Part shown: piece by piece, positions 45,279 to 54,309 of the stretch
Numbering within the stretch: position 1 is the first letter of the stretch
Layout of the letters: each line of letters opens with the position of its first letter
Made by a program: the position numbers and the translations under genes
Notes under the pieces: model-generated
Told to the model about the DNA's origin: nothing
The model's input: the letters and a program-made list of their open reading frames with translations, nothing else
The model's database searches: none
Assembly: GCF_000005825.2 (NCBI RefSeq)
Contig: NC_013791.2
Coordinates: 1,612,001 to 1,676,000 of the forward strand
Source: Alkalihalophilus pseudofirmus OF4
Lineage (GTDB): Bacteria; Bacillota; Bacilli; Bacillales; Bacillaceae_D
Direction of reading: 5' to 3'
DNA length: 64,000 nt

Positions 45279-46588
45279 GAATGAACTCCAAAATGCTGAA
45301 AAACATTTCGCTTGCGAACAGGGTACACTTCCTTTTGTGCCAGCTTGTTAATGATCACAGCATTACGATAAGCTCCTAACCCTAAGTCAGGTGCACCAAC
45401 CCCATGTGTATGCATTTCTCCGTTTTGGACAAATAATCTGTTATCGGTCAATTCTTTTAATTTCAATTCATAGTCTTGTGTAATTTGGTAGCGAGCTTCC
45501 TGATCCCAATTAATGATCGACTCTACATTCTTAATAAAAGGAGGGATCGGGTGTGAGTATCCCGTCGCTGCTATGATAACCTCGCTTTTATGTTTGAACA
45601 TCTCATTTTGTTCCCATTGATTGCAATAAACTGTATATCCGTTTTCCGTTTTCTCTACTTCAGTTACTTCCGTTTTAGCAAGCAAGCGGACATCCGGTTT
45701 ATCCCCGCCGATTGAATGTTCATACAGCAGGTCGTAAATATCTGATATTGTCTGAGCACTGATCCCTTTATACAGCAGGTCTTACTTTGGCAGCTGCGCA
45801 TCTTTTACTGTTTGAGGCAATCTATAGAAATAATTTATATATTCCGGTGAAAAATGTTCAAGACCAAGCTTTGAGTATTCCATTGGGTGAAATCCTTTTG
45901 ATCGTGTGAACCAATCAAGCTTGTACTGATAATTAGGCTGCTCCTTTAATAATTCTAGAAATACCTCTGCTGCACTTTGACCTGAGCCAATGACAGTTAT
46001 TGAATTGGCTTCTCTAAAGCGCTCACGGTGATGTAAAAATTGTGCAGAGTGAAACAAGTCCTTCCCTTCTTGTGCCTTTAAGCTTGCTGGCATGACTGGA
46101 GAGCTCCCAACACCCAGTACCACGTCTTTCGCGTAAAAAGTAATATTTTTCCCCGTTTTCATTTGTCTCGTTTCTATTTTGAAGAGCTGCTGTGTATTAT
46201 CATGTTCAATTGATTCTACACGCGTTTCAAATTGACAATTGGAAAGCTGTTTAGAAACCCATTTACAATAATGGTTGTACTCTCTTCGTGGGATGTGAAA
46301 TCTCTCAAGAAAATAAAATTTATAGAGCCTGTCCATTTCATGCAAATAATTAAGGAAGCTGTAGTGGCTTTTTGGGTTCACCATGGTAACCACATCTGCT
46401 AAAAATGGGACTTGTAAGGTTGTCTCTTCTATCAAAAGGCCGCCATGCCATTCAAATTCTGGTTTTTGTTCTAGGAATATTGTGTTAAGTTCTGTCCCTT
46501 CCTCAATAAGCGCTGCTAAGCCTAAGTTAAAGGGACCAAGGCCTATACCTATTACGTCATACACATTGTCCGTTTCTAAATGGAACAT
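45275..46588 (-). pseudogene. IucD/RhbE-type N-hydroxylase, interrupted by an in-frame TAA
   Basis: Frames 45782-46588 and 45275-45685 are in the same phase; reading through TAA at 45782-45784 restores one protein of about 437 codons, the family length. Across the break it reads VKDAQLPK-stop-DLLYKGISAQTISDIYDLLYE, normal for this family. The N-terminal part has the FAD loop IGLGPFNL and NADPH loop GSGQSAAEV; the C-terminal part has the ATGYSHP motif. The enzyme N-hydroxylates the diamine (1,3-diaminopropane or lysine derivative) with FAD, NADPH and O2. CAA-to-TAA would explain the stop. Start 46588 follows AGGAGG. Confidence 0.83.
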
Positions 46589-47135
46589 CCTTCCACCTCC
46601 TGTAAAATACCTCTCGCTCACAAACCATTAAAAGTCCTTTTTTATCAGGCAAATCAATCTCTTTTATAGGTTTAAATCCGCATTTTTTAAAAACATGGAT
46701 CATCTTTTTATTGCGTATATCTGGCTCAGCTACGATTCTCATCGTTTGTTCCTCGGTAAATTGATAGGCTGTCATTGCGCGCAGTAAAGGCAAGGATAAT
46801 CCTTTACCTAGATAACATTCAGGGCCGATTAATAAATGGATGCCTTGGTCTGTTTCGTCTGCGTCATAATAATTGGCAATCACATCATCACTAGCCCAGT
46901 AACTTTCCCAATAGCTCATTGGGATACCATCAAGTTCGCCAATATATAAAGTCTGGTGTGTATCCGCTAAAAGCTTTTTTAAATGTATTTGATATTGGGC
47001 GTACGGAAAGTTCTTCTGCCAAAAAGGAATGACATGAGGCTTGTGATGCCACTCATGCAAACGAGCAGCGTCTTTATCAAACTCAACTTTTCGAAACGTG
47101 ATGAGATGGTCAAACTCTTCTACTCGGGTATTCAC
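46557..47135 (-). CDS. GNAT N-acetyltransferase for hydroxamate synthesis (RhbD/IucB-like)
   Basis: A 192-residue acetyltransferase (FRKVEFDKDAARLHEWHHKPHVIPFWQ at the front, GPECYLGKGLSLPLLRAM as acetyl-CoA loop, EPDIRNKKMIHVFKKCGF). IucB/RhbD enzymes acetylate the N-hydroxylated diamine to make the hydroxamate arm. It begins with GTG after AAAGGAG, overlaps the preceding synthetase by 26 bases and the hydroxylase gene by 32 bases, so the operon is translationally coupled. Intact. Confidence 0.87.
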   Translation of the reverse strand: MNTRVEEFDHLITFRKVEFDKDAARLHEWHHKPHVIPFWQKNFPYAQYQIHLKKLLADTHQTLYIGELDGIPMSYWESYWASDDVIANYYDADETDQGIHLLIGPECYLGKGLSLPLLRAMTAYQFTEEQTMRIVAEPDIRNKKMIHVFKKCGFKPIKEIDLPDKKGLLMVCEREVFYRRWKDVPFRNGQCV

Positions 47136-48954
47136 TTGTTATAAGCTCCTTTCTGACAAGAGGATTATCAATTTCGACGTAAACAGACTGAGTTTCTAGT
47201 GAACCGGTCAATTCATCCATATCATGAAAGCGAGTAAGTAAATTCGCTTTGCAAGGAAGTGTTTTTTCATATAATAAACTTTCAATAAGCATGGAAGAAC
47301 TTTTAGCAGGAATCTCTATCTCTAAAATCGCTTCTCGTAATGTCTCTAAAAGAATACTTTCATCTATTAACCGAGCCACTCCGAAAGCGTTGATTAAACC
47401 GAGAATATTATTAAAATAAAAATAATAACGCAGCCTCTCATCAGCTATAGCATCCGAGCAAACGGTATTACTCTTTTCACTAATGCCAGGAAGCACTTGG
47501 CTTAACTTTTCATAGAAGGATTCCGAAAAGTAGTAGCCTTGATTATCACGATAATAAAACCGGTCAGGATACCCATCTTTTAAATGGATGACACTGTTCT
47601 GTTGATGGGCTTCTAATGCAATGCCATGATTTAAGTAAAGCCAAAAAATAGGTTTAAGGGACCTATGGAGATAACGAGTAAACCAATCTACGCTGACTGC
47701 TTCAACAGAACGCCCTTCCTTCTCAGCCAAACGTTGAATAATAGCAGCAAGTCTCGAAGGAGGTCCGCTGATTGTATCTTGGCAAAGCGCGGCAATTGGT
47801 GTGGCATTCCTAGCTTCTTCTTTATTAAATGGATTTTCTCGTAATATGACCTCAAAGCCTGATTCTTTTCCCCCCTCTAGTTTTACGGTTATGAAGGCCG
47901 GATCTTTAATTATTTCAAAATCAGGAAATCTTTCTGCTAGATCTCTTCCTATTTCTGTGTCTAGTAAGTGCTTTACTTCAACTCCTCGTTCTAACTCCAT
48001 GTTTTTATTGGCGCGAACTGAATTGGTAATCTTTATATTTAAAGAGAATTTAAACATATAATCCTCGTTGGGATGATAGACTGTTCGAACGGAGGAAGTC
48101 GGTTGATATGCTGCCCCCTGCTTACCTAGATTTTCAATCAATCCGTCATTAATGGCTTGCTGTACCTTTGGTTTTCTCATTAAATAATCAGCCTGCCATG
48201 GGTGAACAGGTATTAATGAATACTCATCTTTCTTGCAGTATTTCTCTTTAAAGTCACTTGAAGTATCTGAATGATCTATAAGCTTCTGCTTTATTAACTG
48301 AGTAGTTGTATGCTGCATGGCTGAGCGTTCATATACGAGCGAGTGATGAACACGGAAATAGTTCAGTTGAAACGATCCGCTTAACTCTGGAGAATATTGG
48401 GCTGTATCCCACTCGCTGATCCCTTGGCGGCTTTTAGGTGTTGGATGCAATAAATGGCCTAATAATAATGCTTGTTCTGCATCAATAAAATCCATATCGA
48501 AAGCAGTTAGTTCATCGGCTTCCTCTAATCTTTCTCGTACAAACATCTCAATATTTTGACAACTTACAATGACTCTCATCATGAGTTCATCTTGAACGCT
48601 TGTTGCCCCCCCGCCAGATTCAAGGGTTAATTCTTTAATGACAAGACTTACAAGAGTCAGATAATCAAGCTCAAGCAGGTTGGTCCGCTCCGCATTTTGT
48701 GCATAATATAGCGGAAACGAAAAAAGATGTCTCCCGGTGAGCGACCAGTATTTAAGCGGAATAAATAAATCAATATTTTGATAAGCGAGCTTGGTTTGTA
48801 TTACCTGGCTCACTTCACTATGTTCAATGAGGTGATCATCTGTTAATTCGGTAAATTGACATTTATCAATTAAAGACCCCTTTCCTGTTTCGCGCAGGTA
48901 GCAGTTCAAAAAACTTTGAATCGTAGCTTTTTCAGCTATTTGTTTAGCGATCAT
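47110..48954 (-). CDS. IucA/RhbC-type NIS siderophore synthetase
   Basis: A 614-residue IucA/IucC synthetase, full length, with the ATP motif GHLLHPTPKSRQG near residue 190, VHPWQADY, the YQPTSSVRTVY block and a late ALEAHQQN helix. It adenylates a carboxylate of citrate and joins it to the first hydroxamate amine. It overlaps the decarboxylase stop by eleven bases. With the second (interrupted) synthetase it gives the two-synthetase arrangement of schizokinen, rhizobactin 1021 and aerobactin loci. Confidence 0.9.
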   Translation of the reverse strand: MIAKQIAEKATIQSFLNCYLRETGKGSLIDKCQFTELTDDHLIEHSEVSQVIQTKLAYQNIDLFIPLKYWSLTGRHLFSFPLYYAQNAERTNLLELDYLTLVSLVIKELTLESGGGATSVQDELMMRVIVSCQNIEMFVRERLEEADELTAFDMDFIDAEQALLLGHLLHPTPKSRQGISEWDTAQYSPELSGSFQLNYFRVHHSLVYERSAMQHTTTQLIKQKLIDHSDTSSDFKEKYCKKDEYSLIPVHPWQADYLMRKPKVQQAINDGLIENLGKQGAAYQPTSSVRTVYHPNEDYMFKFSLNIKITNSVRANKNMELERGVEVKHLLDTEIGRDLAERFPDFEIIKDPAFITVKLEGGKESGFEVILRENPFNKEEARNATPIAALCQDTISGPPSRLAAIIQRLAEKEGRSVEAVSVDWFTRYLHRSLKPIFWLYLNHGIALEAHQQNSVIHLKDGYPDRFYYRDNQGYYFSESFYEKLSQVLPGISEKSNTVCSDAIADERLRYYFYFNNILGLINAFGVARLIDESILLETLREAILEIEIPAKSSSMLIESLLYEKTLPCKANLLTRFHDMDELTGSLETQSVYVEIDNPLVRKELITSEYPSRRV

Positions 48955-50488
48955 TGTTTCTACCCCTTTCTTCTACTAGTTGTTTCATTTGATTAATGAT
49001 TTCTTTGATATCTTCAATTGTTGTCAACGGGTTTAATAGGGTGAATTTCAAGTAAATAGATTCGTTCACTCGGGTTTTTGCTATGACTGCAGCTCCTGAT
49101 TCAAATAACTTTGTACGTATAAATGCATTTGTATCATTAAGCCAAGCAGTATCCCCTCTATGCTCTTTGGGAAAGTAACGATATACAACTGCATTTATTT
49201 CAGGCTGATGAATAATTTCAAAGTTAGGATCCTCTTCTAATAAAGCAGCTGTATGCTGGGCCAGATCTATTGTGTAATCAACCATTTGAGCAAATGTGTC
49301 TTTTCCTAACACTTGTAGAGATGCAAATAATTTAAGTGCATCAAATCGTCTTGTTGTTTGGATAGATTTGGTTACAAGATTAGGTATGCCATCATCTTCA
49401 TCTTCTTCAGGATTTAAATAATCGGCATGAAGTTTAAGGTAGTTGAAATTCTCCTCATTCTTTAATAAAAAAGCCCCGCAGCTGATTGGTTGATAAAATA
49501 ATTTGTGAAAATCAACCGTGATCGAATCAGCTTCCTTAATTCCTTCTAATTTGTGGCTGTGTTGTTTGCTAAGCATCAATGCCCCGCCATATGCAGCATC
49601 AACATGAAGCCAAACATTATATTGTTCCGCAACTCGTGCTATATCGTTAAGAGGATCAATGCTGCCGAAGTCTGTTGTACCAGCAGTTGCGATGATTGCA
49701 AATGGAATAAGATCTTCTTTTTCTGCTTGGCCCAGCTTCTTTTTCAGTTTATCTAAAGACATTCGGTGATGCTGATCAGTCTCTACAGGAATCACTGCTT
49801 GTTCACCTAAACCAAGCAAGAAGGCTGATTGACGTACAGTAAAATGGGCATCAGCCGAGCAGAAAATTCTCATTCTCCCAGCTTCTTTTGGAAGTCCATT
49901 TTGTTGGGTATCCCAATGAAACTCTTTATGTAAAAAATGATCCCGTGCAAGTAATAAGCCCATTAAGTTGGATTGGGTACCCCCGCTTGTGAAAACACCG
50001 TTAGCTGTTTTATCTTCATAAAAGAGGTCACGCAGCCACTTCACCATTTTTTCTTCTACGACCGTAGCAGATGTACTTTGATCCCATGAATCCATTGATT
50101 GATTGGATGCGCTAATCAGCACCTCTGCTGCTAGAGCGGATGTTAACGGCGGGCAATGCAAATGTGCCAAACATCTTGAATTCGTCACTTGAATGGAGTG
50201 CGCAGTAACGGCTTCCCCGATTTTCTCGATTACTTTACCTATTGAGAGACCTCTTTCTGGTACGACATCCGGGAAAGCTAATTCTAAGCCTTGTTTTATG
50301 GAAGCTTGAGAAAGTCCGGTGTATGGATGAGGTTGACTAGTTACTATTTGTGAAAACACGTCTTTTGCTGTTTGGATCGCTGCATGATATTCAGACATAC
50401 CTTCAATATCCTGTTGCGGAAAAAAACGTTTAAAGTGGTTATTGTTTATTAATGTCGTTTTGAATTCCTCAAGCTGAGTCAATCCCAT
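48944..50488 (-). CDS. PLP-dependent decarboxylase, probable L-2,4-diaminobutyrate decarboxylase
   Basis: A 514-residue group II decarboxylase: TSGGTQSNLMGLLLARD, ATAGTTDFGSIDPL, VDAAYGGALMLS and the Schiff-base lysine in VDFHKLFYQP. As first gene of a hydroxamate siderophore operon it most likely makes 1,3-diaminopropane from 2,4-diaminobutyrate (RhbB/Ddc role); lysine decarboxylation to cadaverine is the alternative. The partner aminotransferase RhbA is absent; 2,4-diaminobutyrate could come from ectoine synthesis. ATG at 50488 lies six bases after AGGAGGG. Two Fur boxes and a sigma-A promoter precede it. Confidence 0.88.
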   Translation of the reverse strand: MGLTQLEEFKTTLINNNHFKRFFPQQDIEGMSEYHAAIQTAKDVFSQIVTSQPHPYTGLSQASIKQGLELAFPDVVPERGLSIGKVIEKIGEAVTAHSIQVTNSRCLAHLHCPPLTSALAAEVLISASNQSMDSWDQSTSATVVEEKMVKWLRDLFYEDKTANGVFTSGGTQSNLMGLLLARDHFLHKEFHWDTQQNGLPKEAGRMRIFCSADAHFTVRQSAFLLGLGEQAVIPVETDQHHRMSLDKLKKKLGQAEKEDLIPFAIIATAGTTDFGSIDPLNDIARVAEQYNVWLHVDAAYGGALMLSKQHSHKLEGIKEADSITVDFHKLFYQPISCGAFLLKNEENFNYLKLHADYLNPEEDEDDGIPNLVTKSIQTTRRFDALKLFASLQVLGKDTFAQMVDYTIDLAQHTAALLEEDPNFEIIHQPEINAVVYRYFPKEHRGDTAWLNDTNAFIRTKLFESGAAVIAKTRVNESIYLKFTLLNPLTTIEDIKEIINQMKQLVEERGRNNDR

Positions 50489-50520
50489 TTCTATCCCTCC
50501 TAGTATTTTAAACACCAAAA

Positions 50521-50540
50521 GATAATGAAAATCATTATCA
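50521..50540 (-). promoter_or_regulatory. Fur box 1 of the siderophore operon
   Basis: GATAATGAAAATCATTATC differs from the classical 19-bp Fur box at one position; TGAAAATCATTATCA is 14/15 of the Bacillus 7-1-7 form. It lies downstream of the -10, across the likely transcription start. Confidence 0.9.
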
Positions 50541-50556
50541 ATAACTCTTGTTGGTT

Positions 50557-50585
50557 ATGTTAGTTTAAGTGATAATCATTGTCAA
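50557..50585 (-). promoter_or_regulatory. Sigma-A promoter with second Fur box
   Basis: TTGACA (-35, 50580-50585), 17 bases and TAACAT (-10, 50557-50562) on the minus strand. A second 7-1-7 Fur box, TGATAATCATTGTCA (50570-50584, 14/15), overlaps the -35 and spacer. Iron-loaded Fur bound here would block RNA polymerase. Confidence 0.88.
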
Positions 50586-50676
50586 TTGAAAATGGAAATT
50601 CAGTAAAATGGTCACCCATTTAGATAAGCACTTTTATCATTTCCACTTATGCTTATCATTACAGTCCTTAATTCAT

Positions 50677-50713
50677 AAAAAAGAACGTGTGTTGACTACT
50701 CAACACACGCTCT
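50677..50713 (-). terminator. Terminator after the small membrane protein gene
   Basis: GAGCGTGTGTTGA/TCAACACACGTTC stem with a four-base loop and six Ts on the minus strand. Confidence 0.9.
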
Positions 50714-50715
50714 TC

Positions 50716-50916
50716 CTAAGCACTTGCACTCTTTTTTTGTTTCAGCTTACGGTACAGGTATAGGCACACCCAGCTGCCAATCAAGGCAATTGGAACAATG
50801 AGAAACCGGTAAGGACTGCTCGGTTGAAGCCATTCAATATTCGTATACGGCCCCAAAAACAATAAAATCAATAAAATGACAAAACCAGCTGCTGCACGAA
50901 TTACATAATCAATCAT
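50716..50916 (-). CDS. Small membrane protein, 66 residues
   Basis: Two hydrophobic segments (about 5-23 and 37-56) with a short polar loop between and a Lys-rich tail (YRKLKQKKSASA), which should lie in the cytoplasm. GCGAGG precedes the ATG. I do not recognise the family. It has its own terminator. Confidence 0.6.
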   Translation of the reverse strand: MIDYVIRAAAGFVILLILLFLGPYTNIEWLQPSSPYRFLIVPIALIGSWVCLYLYRKLKQKKSASA

Positions 50917-50998
50917 TAGAAACCTCGCTTATACATTCTTTATTTTATGTAAGTGTATCATTAAAGATAAGCTTATATAAACAATATTTCTTAATGAT

Positions 50999-51352
50999 TT
51001 ATCGTTTTTTCACCATAAACTCCTCTGGGTTTAAACCAGTAGATTCTATCGAAATAGCCGTCATTCCGTTATCTGTCCTAGTTTCATGCCACTCGCCTTT
51101 CTCTAAAAACACTGCATCGCCTTTTTGAATAAAATGTTTTTCATGTTCGGTACGAATCCAACCATCCCCTTCTACAATCAGAAGAAGTTGCGGTACAGCG
51201 GCTTGGTGATAGCCAATGAGCCCGCCATTATCCAAATGCATACAGCCAATTTGCACAAGAGAATCAAGCTTTGCGATTCTTGTCATAATGAAATTTGAGT
51301 TATAGTATGTTACTTTCAGTCCAGCTGCTTTGTCAAAACGGAATTGCTGCAA
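50999..51352 (-). CDS. Cupin domain protein
   Basis: A 117-residue single-cupin protein. The two cupin motifs are degenerate: GYHQAAVPQLLLIVEGDGWI and FLEKGEWHETRTD, keeping several histidines/glutamates that could bind a metal. Function unknown. It begins with TTG behind GGGGGG and lies 15 bases after the DUF4181-like gene. Confidence 0.72.
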   Translation of the reverse strand: MQQFRFDKAAGLKVTYYNSNFIMTRIAKLDSLVQIGCMHLDNGGLIGYHQAAVPQLLLIVEGDGWIRTEHEKHFIQKGDAVFLEKGEWHETRTDNGMTAISIESTGLNPEEFMVKKR

Positions 51353-51367
51353 ATAAATCCCCCCTGA

Positions 51368-51729
51368 TTATTGCAATACAAACACATATACAAGCATGGT
51401 TGAAAGACCTATTACCCATAGGGCGCTGGTAATTACATATTGTTTAGACCTCTCCAAGTACTTCCATTCCATGAAAGCATCAAAAGCATTTGATAGGATT
51501 AAATAACTAAAGAGATACCAAAAGAATAGCTCGCCAAATTCATCAAGGCTTACTACTGGAATTAATCCAATAATAAATACAATGAGCATGCCAAGTTTCA
51601 CCCAGTTATAAATCTTTTTCCCACTAGTTTTACTGACATATCGATGTTTTACACCAAGCTTCTTACGCAATACTATCTCTACTAAAAAAATGATGAATGC
51701 AACAATAATTAAATATAAAAAAATTTCAT
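51368..51729 (-). pseudogene. DUF4181-like membrane protein with a frameshift in a seven-T run
   Basis: The open part (51368-51670, 100 residues, TTG at best) reads RKKLGVKHRYVSK..., then three hydrophobic segments, as in DUF4181 proteins. Those normally start with one more membrane segment. The segment is present upstream in the same frame (LYLIIVAFIIFLVEIVLRKK), and an ATG at 51729 overlaps the DinB stop as ATGA. That ATG is joined to the segment by seven Ts (51717-51723); eight Ts would give MKFFLYLIIVAF in one frame. So either the gene is frameshifted or expression depends on slippage in the T run. Confidence 0.6.
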
Positions 51730-52178
51730 GAGTTATTTAGTTTTTCATTGATTTGCTTTAAGTGATGTTGATCATGTTTAACAAAAATCTTCACGAAGCT
51801 CTCAGGGGAGAATTGACGCTTGCCTCCACCGATTGTAAAGCGAACATCCGGCTCTAGCTCTGATAAACGTTGAACAAGCTCTTCACGTACATTAGAAAAA
51901 CGGTCAATAATCGATCGAACGGATTCATTTTCAAGCAATTTTAATCCTTCGCTGTTATGTGAATCATGGTCAGGGAATGCGACTAAATCAGCCCCTTCTG
52001 CCATTTGTGGCACCATTTTCTGAAGAATGAAATGATCCCAGTAATACATATGTGCGACGATTTCCCTAACCGCCCACTTGTCTTTGCCAATAGGTTCAGT
52101 AAGTGAACTAGCAGGGTAAACAGCTAAGCTCTTAATAGGTTCTATCGTTTGGTGATAGGAGATTAAGGTTTTGTTCAT
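51726..52178 (-). CDS. DinB family protein
   Basis: A 150-residue four-helix DinB/YfiT-like protein. The metal-binding histidines fit HMYYWDH in the second helix and KHDQHHLKQI in the last. Many members are thiol-S-transferases or metal-dependent hydrolases of unknown substrate. AAAGGAGC precedes the ATG inside the end of the upstream acetyltransferase gene, three bases from its stop, so the two are co-translated. Confidence 0.82.
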   Translation of the reverse strand: MNKTLISYHQTIEPIKSLAVYPASSLTEPIGKDKWAVREIVAHMYYWDHFILQKMVPQMAEGADLVAFPDHDSHNSEGLKLLENESVRSIIDRFSNVREELVQRLSELEPDVRFTIGGGKRQFSPESFVKIFVKHDQHHLKQINEKLNNS

Positions 52179-52181
52179 GAG

Positions 52182-52718
52182 TTAGCTCCTTTCAAAATAT
52201 TCATCTCTCGTCATGCCATAATACACGACATCATAATATGTACCAGCCCTTGCTAAATGCTGCTTTAAGACCCCTTCTCTCTCAAGTCCGATTTTCTCCA
52301 TCACTTTCCACGAAGCTGGGTTTATCGTATATGCAGCAGCATAGATCCGGTTAAGACCAGTCTCTTCAAATCCATATGTTAAAAGAGCTTTGGCAGCTTC
52401 TGTACCATAGCCTTTGCCCCAATATGGCACGCCAATCCAATAGCCTAATTCTCCTCTATTATGGGTGAGGTTGATATTAATGTTTATCAGGCCAATTAGC
52501 TGAGTGGAAGATTTCTCAATAACAGATAGAAGGATGATCTCGCCCTTCTTTTCTTTTTCGGCAACCATTTTAATAAAGTCTTTTGCACCGCCTTTTGGGT
52601 AGGGGTGCGGGACATTTGATGTCGTTTTAGCTAGCTCGTAATCGCTCGCTAACTCTTCGATACGCCAGGCATCCTCTAATACTACTGGACGCAATCGTAA
52701 TCTGCTCGTTTCTATCAT
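52182..52718 (-). CDS. GNAT family N-acetyltransferase (RimJ/RimL-like)
   Basis: A 178-residue acetyltransferase with LRLRPV at the front, PYWGKGYGTEAAKALL as acetyl-CoA loop and NPASWKVMEKIGLEREG. It resembles ribosomal protein and aminoglycoside-type acetyltransferases; the substrate is unknown. TTAGGAGG precedes the ATG. First gene of a short unit with DinB and the DUF4181-like gene. Confidence 0.86.
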   Translation of the reverse strand: MIETSRLRLRPVVLEDAWRIEELASDYELAKTTSNVPHPYPKGGAKDFIKMVAEKEKKGEIILLSVIEKSSTQLIGLINININLTHNRGELGYWIGVPYWGKGYGTEAAKALLTYGFEETGLNRIYAAAYTINPASWKVMEKIGLEREGVLKQHLARAGTYYDVVYYGMTRDEYFERS

Positions 52719-52797
52719 CTATTTGCCTCCTAATTAACTCATTTTCTTTAGTATAATTCTTCGATACACGGCGTTTAGCATAACGAGTTGATCTTTA

Positions 52798-53424
52798 TTA
52801 TTCACATGCATGCCGCCCCTCATCTAGCTCCTTTTTAATCGCTTCTGCAACTTTAATTAAATATTGATTGGGGTGCGGGACAAAGTCTGTTTTCCCTATG
52901 CTTTCGTTTTCTTTCCCCTTTTTTGTTACATGTTGAATCTCCAAGGTGCTTTTTAATCCTAGACAGAAATCATAGAAATCAATAAAAGCAGCTTTAACAA
53001 TCTCTGAAACTTCTTCCTGTTGTAAAGTGAAATGGTCATTGGTCTTTAAAATATATAAATGAACATGTGCAAATTCACGGTCAATAAATGGCTCTGATAT
53101 GATACAGTCTTTTATCACACCAAGAGAGATCAATCTATCCATAGTCAATTCAATTCCTAATTCTTCATGGACTTCACGCACGCCATCTTCTATTGTTTCA
53201 TTGGCTGAAATATGACCGGCAGCCGTTATGTCAAACAGACTTGGGAAATCTTTTTTATAATCACTTCTACGCTGAAGATAAATATAATAATGGTCTCCAT
53301 CCCTGCCTGCCATCCAGCAATGGAACGTTTCATGCCAGAGACCTTTTTTATGTATATCAGCACGCGAGGCGATACCGACTGGTTTTCTTTGTTCATTAAC
53401 GATTGTTATATGCTCTGTATCCAT
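52798..53424 (-). CDS. Nudix hydrolase
   Basis: A 208-residue Nudix protein with a canonical box GHISANETIEDGVREVHEELGI (Gx5Ex7REVxEELGI). The frame around it (MDTEHITIVNE..KPVGIASRADIHKKGLWH...) is that of isopentenyl-diphosphate isomerase-like Nudix hydrolases. Substrate unknown. AGGAG precedes the ATG. Confidence 0.88.
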   Translation of the reverse strand: MDTEHITIVNEQRKPVGIASRADIHKKGLWHETFHCWMAGRDGDHYYIYLQRRSDYKKDFPSLFDITAAGHISANETIEDGVREVHEELGIELTMDRLISLGVIKDCIISEPFIDREFAHVHLYILKTNDHFTLQQEEVSEIVKAAFIDFYDFCLGLKSTLEIQHVTKKGKENESIGKTDFVPHPNQYLIKVAEAIKKELDEGRHACE

Positions 53425-53440
53425 TATTTGAACTCCTAGT

Positions 53441-54166
53441 TTATTTACTTTTAATTAATTCTATAATGGTATTGATAACAAACTCTGGCTCATCTTGATG
53501 AATGTAGTGGGAAGAGTTCGCGGCAATCATGAACTTACTTCGGGTTGAGATTGCTGCCATTTCTCTTTGTAAATCATGCCAAAACTCCTGTGTTTCCTCT
53601 GTGTAATGTGTTTTATTGCCTGCTGAAAGAATGGTTACAGGGATATCAAGAACAGTAAGATTTTTTTCTAGCTGAGCGAGACTTGCTGCAAACTCATCAT
53701 AAGTCCCTTCAAGCGTAAATTGTTTCTTATACGCTTGCTGAAATTCAGCAGGCATTGATGGCAGAAATCGCTTTTGATAATCAACTGGTGTTGAGTCAAT
53801 AAGAATCAGCCCATATACATCATGAGGGTATGAACAAGCGAAAAGGCTCATATTTACCCCGCCAAATGAATGCCCGACTAATAGGTACGGTGGCTTTATA
53901 TCAGCTTTTTCCAAAAGGTCTTTTAACTCATTAATCATCTGTAAGCTCGTTCTAGGATATGTAGTAGATTCACTTTTCCCTAGACCTGCCCGATCATACA
54001 TAAATACCGATGTTCTAATCTCTAATTCTGCTGAAAGGCTATCCCATGTGGATGAATCGTCACCGTAACCCGCATCCATAATGATGGTTAAATCACTGTC
54101 AGGCACATCTGTTCTTTTCGTATAAAAAGTAGTACCTGCTGTCTTTATGTACATTTCCTTAAACAT
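53441..54166 (-). CDS. Alpha/beta-hydrolase
   Basis: A 241-residue alpha/beta-hydrolase with DAGYGDDSSTW at the oxyanion strand, YDRAGLGKSE, nucleophile Ser in GHSFGG and a C-terminal SSHYIHQDEP histidine. Close to proline-iminopeptidase/BioH-like enzymes; substrate unknown. The ATG at 54166 follows GAGGGG, four codons inside the longest frame. Monocistronic, 16 bases before the Nudix gene start. Confidence 0.84.
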   Translation of the reverse strand: MFKEMYIKTAGTTFYTKRTDVPDSDLTIIMDAGYGDDSSTWDSLSAELEIRTSVFMYDRAGLGKSESTTYPRTSLQMINELKDLLEKADIKPPYLLVGHSFGGVNMSLFACSYPHDVYGLILIDSTPVDYQKRFLPSMPAEFQQAYKKQFTLEGTYDEFAASLAQLEKNLTVLDIPVTILSAGNKTHYTEETQEFWHDLQREMAAISTRSKFMIAANSSHYIHQDEPEFVINTIIELIKSK

Positions 54167-54271
54167 AGTTCCCCTCACAATAAAACCAATATATGTATAG
54201 TATACCTTTCTCTGCTATTCTTTTAAATCCTTCATTGATACGACCTTTAATTCGACGTTTTTCAACTAATT

Positions 54272-54304
54272 TAAAAGCCGCCATAATGGATTGGCAGCTT
54301 TTAA
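54272..54304 (-). terminator. Terminator after the SDR gene
   Basis: AAAAGCTGCC/GGCGGCTTTT stem with a ten-base loop on the minus strand, T-rich tail. Confidence 0.7.
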
Positions 54305-54309
54305 AAGCA

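Noticed and set aside
45275-46588. Selenocysteine or other programmed recoding at the siderophore stops
   Set aside because: The codons are TAG and TAA, not TGA, at positions where Gln is the simple expectation; no stem-loop was evident after them.
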